Shown piece after piece: positions 23,698 through 50,409 of a DNA stretch of 64,000 nt (its first letter is position 1; every line of letters begins with the position of its first letter). Both the position numbers and the translations under genes were made by a program. Below the pieces are notes generated by a model. That model saw nothing but the letters and a program-made list of their open reading frames with translations. It had not been told where the DNA came from and did not search any database. Source of the DNA: Amoebidium appalachense (lineage: Eukaryota; Ichthyosporea); NCBI GenBank assembly GCA_963693365.1, contig CAVNZM010000001.1, forward strand, positions 19,716,001-19,780,000. The letters are read 5' to 3'.

Positions 23698-24473
23698 GAC
23701 TGATATCCGTTGTGTGTAAAGCAGGCTGGAAAGAAAAGCTCAAGTTGAAAAGCTAGGTTCAATGTTAACGGTAGAAGGTATCGGAGAACGGAACACGGTT
23801 GCTCAAGGTGATGTTCGTTCAGGTGTTGCGCTATGCTGCCTTCGTTTAGGTGTTGTGCTGTATTGCCATCGTTCAGGCGTTCGGGTGCTATGCTGTGCTA
23901 TATCAGGGACTGTAATACGCTGTGACTAGCCAATGCCGTGATCGTAGCTACGAAGACAACAAAACATAACACACACCAGTTATGTTTGACACTTCAAATT
24001 TGAAAGCTTGCTTTTATCATGTGTGGCTCATAGCACGTAGATACGTGCCGCTTCAACTTGGTGCCGATGCGCTCCGAGCCAATTGGAAATAAGTGTCATT
24101 TTCGGGTCAACCAAACGGCACGTTCAATTCCGACCCGAATACAGTCGGGTCGCAGATCGTACACTCCCGGCGCATGCACACCGCGCCCACGGCCGACCAG
24201 TCGGCACACACCACAAGCCGTGGAAGTGGAGCCGGTCCTGAAGGCCATAGCAGGGAAAAGGTGTTAGACCAAAGCTCATAGTGGTTATATATGGCGTGGA
24301 AGGTTTTCTAAAGGCGCACTTAGGCATATATGGTTATTAGAAGCTCTTGCCAAGGTGACAGCCTGATTAGCCGCTTGGAGAGAGAGAGCCACACACCGTG
24401 AATTGTCAATTAAGGCTACACACACGCACAGACCGGCCCAGACACCGACACGGTTTACGGGAAATTAGGCAAG
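23698..24473. promoter_or_regulatory. Divergent promoter region, photolyase / uS17m
   Basis: 776 bp between two start codons pointing apart. Nearly free of microsatellite, unlike most non-coding DNA here. It holds three degenerate 27-bp tandem units (23817-23897) and CCAATTGG at 24078-24085, a possible CCAAT site in both directions. No convincing TATA box was found. Confidence 0.5.
23817..23897. repeat. Three 27-bp degenerate tandem units
   Basis: Units start GTTCAGGTGTTGCG, GTTTAGGTGTTGTG and GTTCAGGCGTTCGG. They lie 120 to 200 bp upstream of the photolyase start codon. Confidence 0.7.
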
Positions 24474-25468
24474 ATGGGGTTCCAGGCAGTGGGCCGTGTG
24501 ATTGGAACGGCAATGCAGAAGACGGCCAAGGTTGCCGTGACGCGCACAGTGCAGCACCCCAAGTATGAGAAGGTAGGAACCTGTTTGTGCTGGTGGCTGT
24601 GTGCCACGAGTATTTCCCTTCTGGGCTTCTGCTTGCAGTGTATGGTTGAGTTACCCTTCTGTAGCTGATCGCGCCTCTTGTTCTGTTATCAGCTTTGCCG
24701 CCCAATCTCTCCCTTTCCCTTTCCCTAAACACTTTCGCTCTCTCCCTCCCTCCCTCCCTCCACCGTTAAACTTACTCTCCCAGCTTCTGTGTGCCACTTC
24801 CTTGTCTGCAGCCCGCCCTGCTTGTGCGCCATGCAGTCTTAGGCTCTAAGCAGGCACAGTATGCAACGGATGGGAGGGAGGTCTTAGAACTCTCTGCCAG
24901 TTCTGGTGTTTAAGTCTTATTATGCTCTAGTGGCCACGTTTTGTGTACATGCAAGCTGTGCTGCAGAAGGTGTCTCGGGTTGGGGGAAAGGATTGTACTT
25001 TGAAAGGGAAGGGGGCGGGAGGGGGGGGGGGGGGGGGGGCTGGAATTTAGAGAAGGGTGTAGAGGGGAGTGGATCTGTGTCGGGGGTGTCATGCTCTTTA
25101 TGATGTTCCTTAGACACCAGTGTTTGTGTGAAAAAAACTTGTGGGTAGGCACACACACCCATATGCCCGCGCTCCCAATTGCACACGTGCTCTAATACTC
25201 AAGCACAGACACACACTTAACAAAAAGGTGCAAGGAAGACCTTGCAGACACCCACACACATACCACAAATAGCTGTGCGCACATGCACGTGCATGCATGT
25301 GCCCACATACACGTACATACATCATGTGTAGGCACATACACGTTTTTTACACACAGAGCGCACGGACACGTCTATCTTCACACCAACTTCGAGATGTTTT
25401 GTTCACAATCAGTTGCATCTGCCTGCGTTTATATTCACTGTCCTTTGCTCCGTTTTCACAGCCACCTT

Positions 25469-25512
<44 letters not shown>

Positions 25513-25700
25513 AAAAAAAAAAGAAGAAGAAGAAGAAGAAGAGGGGGGGGGGGGGGGGGGTCAAGAGAAACGGACTATGCTGTGGCACACCTTCGTGTGC
25601 TTGCTTTCAATGATAATGTTTGGTTGAGAGTTTGTGTTTTTTGTATTGTCTTATGCACACCACTTCCTTTCACACCCCGTCCTACTCCATTTTGCACCAG

Positions 25701-25732
<32 letters not shown>

Positions 25733-26145
25733 CCTTCCCCCCCTTTTTTTTGAAAAAAAACATGTACCTATTCAATATAGTAGTGGACTGCACGTCGATG
25801 TGAATATTGAAAGATATCCCATTTTATAATGTCGAAAGATTTCTCTTAATACTCACAACTTTGCAGATAGCTTGCAATTTGTTTTCCTGCATGGGACAGA
25901 ATGTGTGTTGTGAAGGTGTACACTTGTTGGCATAAGGTTATGGGCATGGATACTGACAGTTGGTGGGGCATAGCACATCCGTCTGACCAAGAAGTACCTC
26001 TGCCACGATGAGGACCAGATGTGCACAGGTTTGCGCCCCTCCCCCCCCTCCCCCCCCCCCCCCCCCCTCCCCCCTCCCCCAGCCGCCCCTCTCCCCTCTA
26101 AACACACACACAGACACACCCCACTAAACACAAAACAAACCTCCC

Positions 26146-26176
<31 letters not shown>

Positions 26177-26526
26177 AAAAAAAAAAAAAAAGAAAGAAAG
26201 GTTTTTTTGACGTGGAAGAACTGCATGTGGTTAGACGACGTAAAACATAGGGTGGCGAGGTGGTGGTGGTTTTTTTTTTGTTTGTTTGTTTGTCACTTTT
26301 GTGTGTGTTTGGGGGGGGGGGGGGGGGGGGGGGGGGAGGGGGGAGGGGGGGGTGGGGGGGGGGGTGGGGATAGATGCTGGAGAGAGGTTAGCCCAAAACT
26401 AAAAGGGTGTAGGGGCTGATTAGATGTTTGTTTGGTAGATGTGTGTCTGCCAGTTTAAGAGGGTGCTGAAGCATGTGATATTCACAGGTGTAGCTCTTGC
26501 TCCCTATTTCACTTTCTGGATTTGTG

Positions 26527-26566
<40 letters not shown>

Positions 26567-27459
26567 ATGTGTGTGCGTGTGCGTGTATACTGTTCCCCGC
26601 CTCCCCTCCCATCCAACCCGTCTCTTTTTGTCTCTGTAGCTCTCACCCCCGCCCCCCTCTCCTCCTCCCTCTTTGCCTATCCCCCCCCCCCCCCTTCCCC
26701 CCCCCCCCCCCCCTCCATCCTCCCCCCCTATTCCCTGCCCTCGCCAATTACCCTCCCTCTCCCCCCTCCCTTCCTGCACCCCCTCCTCTACTCTTTCTCA
26801 CTTATCCCTCTCCTCTATCGCTTTCTCTTCTGTGGATGAGCTGGGCCTCCTCTGAGAATGTGTTGTAATAATATGATGCATACTCGTAGCGTGTGCTCTT
26901 TTTTTCTTTTTTTCCCCCAGGCATGATCTGTTTTGTGTTGTCCGTTATGAATGTTCTTTTCGTATGCTGTAACATATTCGAATCTCCTTTCCTTCTCTAC
27001 CCACATCCCTCTTTCTCTCCCACCCTGACTTCCTTCCTTGCTTCCTTCCCCCCGCTTTCCCTCCTTCCCTCCCTCCCTCCCCTCCCTCCATCCCCCCCCC
27101 CCCCCCCCCCCCCCTCCCCCCCCCTCTCCTTGAGTGTGTGTGTGTGTGTGTTCATTTGTGTTTTGTGTGTGTGTGTGTGTGTGTGTGTGCGTGAGAGAGA
27201 GAGAGAGAGAGAGAGGTGTGTGTGTGTGTGTGTGTGTGTGATGTGGTAAGTTAGGGTGTGAGCTTCTTTTTTTTTTTGGGGGGGGGGGGGGGGGGGTAGG
27301 ATGTGATGGTGCCAGTGATTGTGGTGGCCTGACCCGCATGTGTATGTGCGCAACATGTTCTGGGATGGAGGTTAGAAACTTGCTGAGCGGTGTTCGGGGA
27401 TTTGGGGCTGTTGTAGGGAGAGCATCTGCGGCACTTTGCAGCAGGAAGTGTCATGTGTG

Positions 27460-27537
<78 letters not shown>

Positions 27538-27838
27538 GTTTGGGGGGGGGGGGGGGGGGTGGAGTGAAGGGGGGAGTTTACGGTTTAAATGGCGGATTAG
27601 GCGCGAAGCATTGTTGGTTTCTCCCTGTGCACATCACACTGGCCCCCCCCCTTTTTTTTTTTGGACGACAATGACCTAAAACAAACCAACCCTTCACGTT
27701 CCTGCAGTGGGAGATCTTGTACGTATCGAGGAATGCCGGCCCATCAGCAAGAGGAAAGCATTTAAGGTGTTGGAGGTAGTGCAGCCGGTCAAGAAATACA
27801 CAGACGAGCAGGGGAGGGTCTACACCCCTGTGGAATAG
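24474..27838 (+). CDS. MRPS17: Mitochondrial small-subunit ribosomal protein uS17m (3 exons, 94 aa)
   Basis: Primary 16S-type rRNA-binding protein of the organellar small ribosomal subunit. Exons 24474-24572, 25974-26028 and 27708-27838 join in phase to 285 nt. The family pattern is clear: GRVIGTAMQKTAKVAV at the N-terminus, then HPKYEK followed by KKYLCHDED, then VGDLVRIEECRPISKRKAF in the last exon. At 94 residues it is bacterial-sized and much shorter than cytosolic uS17, so I assign it to an organelle. Mitochondrion is most likely; a plastid copy is possible if the host has one. The middle exon is only 55 nt and sits between introns of 1.4 and 1.7 kb that are full of C, A and GT tracts. 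It is divergent from the photolyase gene, with start codons 776 bp apart. Confidence 0.93.
25471..25561. repeat. C(n)A(n) tract with GAA and G tail (uS17m intron 1)
   Basis: About 32 C, about 20 A, seven AAG/GAA triplets, then about 18 G. It spans four repeat types in 90 bp. Confidence 0.92.
26041..26360. repeat. C, C(n)A(n) and G cluster (uS17m intron 2)
   Basis: C-rich block (26041-26090), C23 then A25 (26144-26191), a T9 run and a G run (26309-26358). The cluster starts 12 bp after exon 2. Confidence 0.9.
26524..27561. repeat. GT, C, GA and G arrays (uS17m intron 2)
   Basis: GT array (26526-26560), C-rich block (26680-26735), C run (27093-27120), GT with a GAGA block (27133-27240), T10 then G20 (27269-27296), GT array of about 85 bp (27453-27537) ending in G20. 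Confidence 0.9.
26831..26985. repeat. Diverged copy of intronic dispersed repeat
   Basis: TGTGGATGAGCTGGGCC through ATGATGCATACTC, then TGTGTTGTCCGTTATGAATG, resembles 42116-42243 at roughly 70 percent by eye, with a T-rich insertion. It sits in uS17m intron 2. Confidence 0.5.
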
Positions 27839-30800
27839 AACCCGACTGCCAGTGTGGAGGTGCTCCCCTGTCTGCTAATGTGTAGTAATGTTTTACTATG
27901 GTCGCATGGCTTTTATTACCTTCGAATTTTTATGTTTTTCTTTCCGGATATTCGGATGTAGCTTGTGATTGAAATTTCAATGTGTTCCTCCGACATTTCT
28001 CTCACTCAGATTGCTACAATCTGATTTAAAATGCCCCTTTCACGTAGCTTGATCCCCCCCTTTTTTTCTTTAGGAATTGGTTAATAGACATTGACACGCT
28101 CTTAGAACTAATGCTTGTGCACGCGGTGGTGGAAGGTTTGTGTAGTGAAAGTAGGCACATGTGTATGGTGTGTGTGTGCACAATGCCATGTCGCCTGTTG
28201 AAGTGTTCTTGCCACTGTGCACATGCATTTCACATTAACAGTGTATGTGGTTGGATTGCAAGGACACGTAGCACAAAATTGTTAACGGGCAGCATGCCCA
28301 TGCACATGTACATGAAACAGAAACCTGTGCGTGTACGTGCGTGCGTGCGCGCACGTGTGTGGGTGTGTGGGTGTGTGGGTGTGTGGGTGTTTGGTGTTGG
28401 GGAGGGGGGGAGGTTCCAGCCTGCTGGCAGGCGTTGTCATCGCCGTAGATATTTGAACAAATTAAAATGTACCGTTTGTATGTATTAAAAATGGTTTTGA
28501 AATTATAATGCAGGCATGGTGTCACAGTGTGTGTGCGGTGTGTGTCTTGGGTGTGGGTGTGGGTGGGTGGGTGGGTGGGTGGGTGTGTGTGCGCGCGCGT
28601 GCCTCTTATGTGTGTGTCACAGTGTGTGTGTATGAAGCGACCTTGTGCTCAATTTGTGATGCACGTTGGTATCGTGGTGCTTGAGGCCGGCCCATCATGC
28701 ACGAGTCCTTACTCGCGATCGGATGCACATGGCTGGCCGCGCAGTGCCATATGTATCACACCTCTAAGTATCTGTTTACGCACACGTACGTTGTACATGG
28801 CTGTGTGTGTGTGTACATGTATGCTTATTATGCATGCACGTTTTGTGCGTGTACGGCAGTCTGACTGAGCTCGAGAGTGACGTCCGGCGACAGATCGATG
28901 CGGGAGAGAGAGAGAGGAAGTAGGGCTGTGGGAGAGAGGAAGAGGCACCGGGGCCGGAGGGTCCCAAATGCACGACAGAGAGCCTGAGAGAGAAACTGAG
29001 CTCGAGGCCAGCTAGCAGGCTAGAGTGAAGGCACACAGCAAACCGAAGGCCTGTGTGCTGCTGTGTACGCACGTACCCACGTACAATACAGTTCGAATTC
29101 TGTGACATAGCTTTAGACCGTTGATAGACCATTGATACATGTACATACTTCAGAGACGTCGATGCTGCTGGAAGGGTCCGACGATACGCGTGACTGTACC
29201 CGCTGTAGCTGCTCCGAAAGTCGTTGTCAAAGTTGACCTTATAATCCCACTTACTTGCTGATAAAGCTTATAAATCTGTGGACTCATTTATATCACTAAT
29301 AGTATTAATTGGTGTAATACAGCAAGATTCGCTCCGCGGCTAACGGACAGTCACCAGGCAACAGGCGGCGGCGCCGGCGACTCAGCGCTAGGGGTGTGGC
29401 GTTGAAGTCACCAAGCACCTGACTTCAACCAAGTCAAGTCAAGCCCTGAGGCCGGACATAGGAGTGACTTGATGTGGGGAGACCTGGCTTGGGGCGGGGA
29501 TTGGAAGCATAGGAGGATGGGTGGGAGGGGGGGGCGCAATGCTCGGCCGTTGCCCAGCCGGCCGGAGGAGTTACTAAAAATAGTACTCTTCCAAGTCGCG
29601 ACTTTAAAGTCAAGTCAAGTCATCGACTCATCAAACCCAGCAAACAATTATAAATATGAGTCAAGTCAAGTCGTTGAGGCTCTGCCCGACCCCTGCTCAG
29701 CGCTAGCCGCTCGGCCAGCTACTGCGGCCCGGCCGACGTCATCCAGAATCACCCTAGACCATCAAACCGCGTATGGGCGTTCAGGATTCTATTTTTAGGA
29801 GGTCCTATTGCCTGAGTAAGGGGCATGTGAAGATTAAAAATAATAATTAGAGCATAAATTGTTTGAGTGCATTGGCACCAATTTAAACTGAATGTTCGAT
29901 AAATGGTAGACTCTCTGGTTTTGGCAAGTTGCCGTGGTTTAGGGAGCTTCGAAACTATGCGGGAGAGACCAATTAGAATGTCCCGGAGTGTCAATGGAAT
30001 GCCTTGACCGGCCGGGCCCGGCCGGCACACTGCAATGCTGCGATTGGCTGTTTCAGCATCACAACCAGTTTTGGCAAGTCTAACGTGTCAACCATTGGCC
30101 AAGATTCCGCAATCAGTTTGGAGTAGGGCTCGAAGTGAATACCAGGACGGCCGTTGAAATTTTGGCCGTAGGTATAGGTCCGCTGTATGTAGACTCTCAG
30201 CGGCTGCACTGCCCCGTTTTGTCTTGGGTGTTGCGCTCTCTATATTTACATGACAAAATAAGTGCATACGAGTTCTATATAGGTGAAAAAAGCCATACAT
30301 AATGTATCATGTGCGAGCTTTCTCTATTGTTCTATGTCAAGTTGCAACGTTGACCATGCCATTACCAACATGCAAACAAAAAGACAGAAGCGGCATTCTA
30401 TTTCTAACCCTGATTTGGAGGCGTGAGCCCTCCGATCGATCAGGCTGCCGTAGCATGACAGCGACGACCAACACACTGGAGCGAACTAGTCTGTGTAGCT
30501 GAAGAAACATAAGTGCATTCAATTCAATGGTTTGCCTTCAGAAGCATGCTAACATCATTAATGATTTTGGGGTGGCGCCCTTTTGAAAGCTTGCAGTAAT
30601 ACGAGTTGTGTACGGCATCGAGAGATTGATAGATTCAGGGCGAAGTGAAACAAACAAATTCTTTTTATTTGAAGAAGTCCAGTTGAAATTTGGGACCTGA
30701 GCCTCTTGTTTGCATTCTTTTTTTGGCATTCTTAAGGTATTCTATTCACAGCCCTGTGAGATATAGTCATATTGCTTTGTGATTAACAAAACAGACCCAC

Positions 30801-30944
30801 GTGACATTAGTAACGTGCCTGCCTTCGCAGTAAGGGTGTGCTCTACAGCTAGGGTTCTGTGTGATACTAATCAAATCAAATGTTCTGTACTGTATAATGT
30901 ATGAAGGCTATTGCTGCCACTGAGTAAGACCAATTCCCCTCTGA
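27839..30944. other. Intergenic, uS17m to KDM4-like
   Basis: No gene recognised. It contains GGGT units (28365-28390 and 28556-28585), a hAT-like MITE (29389-29695), a GC-rich palindromic patch at 30004-30026 (CCGGCCGGGCCCGGCCGG) and otherwise unique sequence with only short frames. The last 300 bp are presumably the KDM4-like promoter; no TATA box is obvious. Confidence 0.65.
29389..29695. mobile_element. hAT-like MITE, copy 2, with 8-bp target duplication
   Basis: 307-bp element starting TAGGGGTGTGGC and ending CGACCCCTG, flanked on both sides by CTCAGCGC (29381-29388 and 29696-29703). TAGGG/CCCTG ends and an 8-bp duplication are typical of hAT transposons. The interior consists largely of AAGTCAAGTC-type repeats shared with copy 1. 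Non-coding, so it must be moved by a transposase from elsewhere. Confidence 0.88.
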
Positions 30945-34342
<3,398 letters not shown>

Positions 34343-34361
34343 GTAGAAAGGTTTTTTTTTT

Positions 34362-34392
<31 letters not shown>

Positions 34393-35272
34393 GGGCTTGG
34401 CTGAAACACTGTTGTAGCTTTTGCACACGTGCACAAACATAATGAAAGTTTAGTGACAATGTTTGATCTAGGTGCATAATTGGGAAAACGTTTAGTGGGA
34501 TGCACAAGTAACGTGTCCATGTAAGTCAGGACACCATCTAACGGTGCCACCGCTAGGAAATAATCGCCTAAAGTATCTACATTGGAAATTACATAGTTTC
34601 CAAGCCTGTTGTTATGATAGAATAGTCTATCTGTTTATTCCTGCTCTTCCCAGTCACGTACTCAGCCTGTTCCCGCCTATCCCGCCCCCGCGTACGTATA
34701 CTTGGGGACCGCCTGGGGCCGCATACACCAGGAACCATAACTGTCTTCCTATTGGCTAGTACATAATCCCGATCTATCCTGAGAGATTATCTGTAATCCT
34801 ATTGGACGATGTATTCGCGGACTGGCATCCGCTCAGGTATATAAAGCAGCCGAACCATCCTCAGATGGTACCGGAGGATCCGAGATCTCAAACCACTTCC
34901 TGTGTACCTCTCTACTCTCGATCCGCTATGTAGAAGTGATTGTCTCATACAGAGGTCACAGGACCGAATCCTGCCTCTGCTCCACATTTATTCTGATACC
35001 TGTTTATAAGTTAGGTAATGCCATTTGAAGAGCCTGACTTAACTTGCACTTTTTTTAGCGTTAACTAAACTAGTGGTCTAATTGGTCGAGTGAGCCCCTG
35101 TTTGAAGTTGAGTATGCAATGAATTATAGTGATTCGCGCGTAAACACACGAAGGTTTGAAATTAGAAGTCGAAGGAGGTCCTTTTTTGTGTCGTGGGTGG
35201 GGGGGGGGGGGGGGGGGGGGGGATGGGGTTGGGCGGGGTGGGCGGCTGGGTGGTGGTGGTGGTGGTGGTGGT

Positions 35273-35316
<44 letters not shown>

Positions 35317-36183
35317 GGGGGTTGAACTTCCGCCGGATTATTTGAGCCTGGCCTCGTAGGCGCTCTGTACAGGTTGTTACGTTGGGTAGAAATGTACGTT
35401 TGTTAGTGTGTGACGCGCACTGATTGATTGAATCATGTCGAAAGGCAGATTTGTGATGGCTGAGGGTGCATGCCTGGGGGCTCAAACACACAGCCCGGAA
35501 ATAATATCTGAGCGTAGCAGAGAATCCGGATCCGGTGGTTGGATCGTGAATAGGTATCAGTGTCCAAAACTATTATGGAGGAGGCCCATACAAACGGAAA
35601 CGCAAAGTTGACCAGCCTGAAATAATGGCTTTCATCCTTGGGTTCTATTTCCGGATGTGGTGAGGGCGGCGGGGTCAAATTTAGGACCCGGTGGTGGTGG
35701 TGAGTGAGTGAGTGATTGTGTGTGTGTGTGTGTGCAGTGCACGTGAGCGTGCGTGTATGTGGACGCCGTGTTAAGAGGTGGGTTGCATTTGCGGTGGCCC
35801 CATAGGTGGGCGGGCAGCAGGGCGGGGAGGAGGGGGGGGGGGGGGGGGGGGGGATTTGCGGTGCCAAAACTTTAGTAAACCGTTCAAACAATGACACTTG
35901 TGATTAAGCTTGAGAACTTAGTAGTGGGGCCGGGTTATGTGTTTTTCATTCATTGGGAGCCTTGGTCTGGAAGAGGGGGTTGGGTTGCTGCAGTGAGCTG
36001 GGGGCTCCTGGTGGTCGGTCCGTCAATCCCAGACGTCCCGGATGTCTGGGGAGACCGGCCTGACCCGGGAGGCCTCGGTTCACTCTTACCCTCCTCTTCC
36101 GCTCCACGGATGTGTGAAAAGTGTAACAACCATACATCGTCATGTCGTAGGCGTGTGGGGGGGAATAAAGAGGGGTGGGGGGG

Positions 36184-36215
<32 letters not shown>

Positions 36216-36288
36216 TGGGGGGAGGGGGGGGGGAAAGAGGGAGTGGGTTTCGGGGAAGGGGCCCGGGATCGTTGCTTGCTAGCGGTGG

Positions 36289-36331
<43 letters not shown>

Positions 36332-38100
36332 CAAAATTTATGGTACTGATGGTTCTCCCCCCCCCCTTCCCCCCCTCCCTCCACCACCACCATCACCTCC
36401 CCCACCCCCCCCCGGTGGTGTCAAGCCTTATGGCATGTAGTCGGATAGTCACGGGATCCAAGGCAAGACACAAGGCCGGCCCACAAGCACGTTTGCGTAA
36501 ATGCCCACAACGTGTGCATATGTGAATGGGTGTGTAGATACATGTCGTACGATGTGTGAGTAGTGCTTAGTGTTTGTGCGTGCACATGCACAGTGACATG
36601 TACATTATGACGATGTGTTTGTTCCTGTCTGCACATTGTGTCTGTGCTGGATGTATCATCGTGGGTGTGGGATAGGTCAAGAAGGCGATAGGGGTGGCTA
36701 TGCTTTTGGACCAGCTTGTATGTGCGAGGCAGATCTCTCATTTCTGTGCACCTTTCAGATGCTTAACGGTGGTACATGGTGTCTTGCATGCAAAGTCACC
36801 ATCCCAAGCATGTCATCACCATCTGGCACAAAATAACGGATCGTGGTGAGACCAAATTGTTGGGGGTCTGTGCGCATGGGAGGCGTGAGGAAGGGAATGG
36901 GTGGAGAAGGGGGAAAGGGAAGGGGAAAGGTAGGGATCGATGTGAGATCGGGAGGAGATGTGTGTGCGGGGCTGTGTGAGTGAGTGTGTATACGTGGTGG
37001 TGGCGGTGCGGTGGTGGGGGTGGTGGGGGTGGGTGGGTGGGGGTTGGTGGGGTTAGAGTGGGGGGAGGGGCGGGGGGAGGAAATCGGCTATCAGGGACAG
37101 ATTTATAAGGGGTGAGGAGTAGGGAAGTTACACGTAACGTATGCCACAAGTGATTAAAATGGTCAGCCCACGCCCCCCACCCCCCCCCCCCCCCCACACA
37201 CTCTCACTCACTCACTCACACACTATCTCTCTCGCTCTCCCTCTCTCTCTCTATGCCCCTCCTCCTTCGCACACGCGCACATAACACACACTCACAGACA
37301 CATTCATCCTTACCCCTCCCTCCCTCAACTCCCCCCCCACCCACACACGCAGTGACAAGGTTAGAAAAAACACGTACGCGTACGTATACACAGCTGCACA
37401 TGCGCACATATGCACACGCACACAGGGTGAGGGGAGAAAGGCAAGGGTAGAGGGAGAGAGAGCCTCAAGCAGAGAGGAGAGCAGGGAGGAGAGAAGATGT
37501 TGTATCCTTCATAACCAGGACAGTCGTTTGAAGACCAAATAGTCCTTCAATGCGTTTTTTCTGAAGCGCACACCAGCTCCAGACAGCTTTATACTCGACC
37601 TCCACAAACCAAGGAAGTATTGTGTCGTAAGGTTGACGTACACCTGCACTTGAGAACGTGTTTTTCGTGAAATTGAAAATTAACAACTCCCGTGGTTTGA
37701 AGCACTAGCCATACATTTTGCTTATGTACAAGGCAAAGCTGCTACGTTTTGAGGTACCTCTTACTTGTCAGAGTAACAAAAGAGCTACAATAGTGGAGCT
37801 GGCAGGGCACTCAATCCGGCGGCTTGCTTTTCTGAAATTTTAAAAACACAAACCCACTCAGTAAACCCGAAAAGATCAAATCCACTGAAATTGTAATTCA
37901 TGGTGTAGAAGCCCCCCAAAAGTGTCATGAGTATTTCTATATGTAACCCCCTTTTAGCATTTTAATGTGATAACGTGCTTGGTAAAATGCTGGCAGCTAG
38001 CTCCCCCTCACGTCTGTGTGGCTGCAGGCACGCACACAGACGTTCCACCCTGCGTTTTGGTTCTTGCCCGGTGCCCGTGACTTGAGGACAAAAAGGAACA
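34343..38100. other. Intergenic, KDM4-like to NDUFA13
   Basis: No gene recognised. T20 then G20 lies 10 bp after the KDM4-like stop (34351-34395). A TATA-bearing, tRNA-tail-like block follows (34608-34989). Then G runs (35200-35222, 35273-35315, 35829-35854, 36289-36329), GT arrays (36187-36215), GGT/GGGT repeats (36998-37045) and CT/CA-rich sequence (37196-37400). Frames such as 37686-37465 (minus) match nothing I know. Confidence 0.65.
34608..34989 (+). other. TATA-containing unit with tRNA-like 3' end; possible solo LTR or SINE
   Basis: A segment starting TGTTATGATAGAATAGTC carries GTATATAAAGCAGCC at 34836-34850. It ends in CTCATACAGAGGTCACAGG, ACCGAATCCTG and CCTCTGCTCCA, which resembles the anticodon-to-CCA half of a tRNA-Met. 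The last part also folds as a CAGAGG/CCTCTG hairpin. There is no full cloverleaf, so it is not called a tRNA gene. Confidence 0.35.
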
Positions 38101-42641
<4,541 letters not shown>

Positions 42642-42694
42642 GCAGATTAAAGAATTGGTTGTGTTGGAGTCCTGCTCACAATGCGGCCTCTTGT

Positions 42695-42750
<56 letters not shown>

Positions 42751-44036
42751 TCTCTCTCTGCTCCCCCTGCTCCCGGGGCTCAGGGCTACCACCAGCTGGT
42801 GTCCACCCCACACACAATTGCGCTCGCGCTTGCGCACTGGCACACACACGAGCGCGCGACACACGCACACACACACACAATCACGTGCACTTACCTACAC
42901 ACACACACACACACACACACACAAAGCATGCACAGTAAACAAGTCAAGAGACCGGGGGGGGGGGAGGGGGGGGGGGGGGGTGCTTGTAACTTTCAGTTCA
43001 GTAATACGTTCTTTTTACGATTTGCGCACCCTTCTATGGCTACAGCCTCGTCGCTACTTGTGGCCACGATATTAACGTAGTATGTGACCTACGTCCAGAC
43101 TGCCATGGTCTGAGGCCAACAGAAAGTTTCATGCAGCAACATGCATGCACACGCCTGATGTTATCATGGGTTTCAGCTGTTTTGGTCTGCCAGAGTATGG
43201 AATAATGTGGCAGAGTCTCTTGCGAAAACCCCACACCTTGCGGCAAGGAGGACGTCGCCTTTTAATTCTGCGCAATCTGCCGCTGCACCTGATGCGTTCA
43301 CACCAACGAAGAGTTTCCGTGTGAACACCATGTAGGCACAGAGGGACTGAACTTAAGAAAAGTGAGCTGAAAGGTGGGGGGGGGGGATTTTTTGGTGATG
43401 GGCGCGTGATTGTGGGATCATTCCAGCCGAAAAGTGATGGTACACACGCGTGATATTCAGCCAATGGCGAGGAATTACAGTTACACAGTATTCAGTGAGC
43501 CTGTGAGCCATCCGGAAGGTGTACCCTTCTACGTAGCGCCACTACAGTGTAGCTTGAGTTGAGTTTTTATGACATCTAGGTGTGCTAGTTGAAGTTACTA
43601 GTGTTGTGTGTATCCCTTCACCTGGTTTCTTGTATGGCTTCTGTTACATGACGCACAGGGGCCATCACAATTAATTTGTTTCAGTGTGACTGTGTGATCC
43701 GCGATAAGCCAATTATGGATGACCAAGTTTTTCAATGTTTTGCCGGGCATGTAACGTCACTCATCGCAGTGCACTTTACTCAGAACACTGTTGAGTCATT
43801 GTGCGAAGAGGGAGGATCGTTCCGTTTTAAATTTCTTCATGACGTGCAAAACCCTTCTATTTGTCATAGTTTGGCTGCAAGCTTGCTAGCTATTACAGTC
43901 ACTGATGCACGCCTTTTATGTAGGGCTACGGTAACCACGGCATCAGGTATTCCAACACCTTGCTTCATACACAAGTGTTAGCCAGACCAAATAAGGATAC
44001 ACATGCGTGCACCACACGCACCAAATTGCCATAGGA
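42642..44036. other. Intergenic, NDUFA13 to DUF2062-like gene
   Basis: Long C run (42698-42747), CA array (42898-42922), G run (42955-42980), then about 1 kb of unique sequence. Frames there (for example 43676-43981) match no known family. The promoter of the DUF2062-like gene is presumably in the last few hundred bases. Confidence 0.65.

Positions 44037-50409
<6,373 letters not shown>

Noticed and set aside
34917-34989. tRNA-Met gene
   Set aside because: The T-arm and 3' end look right, but no 5' acceptor strand or D-arm pairs with it; reported only as tRNA-like.
37465-37686. 73-codon minus-strand frame with diverse composition
   Set aside because: Looks less repetitive than most but matches nothing I know and has no flanking exons; left as intergenic.
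43676-43981. 101-codon frame upstream of the DUF2062-like gene
   Set aside because: No ATG at the start, no recognisable domain and no splice join to the downstream exon frame.
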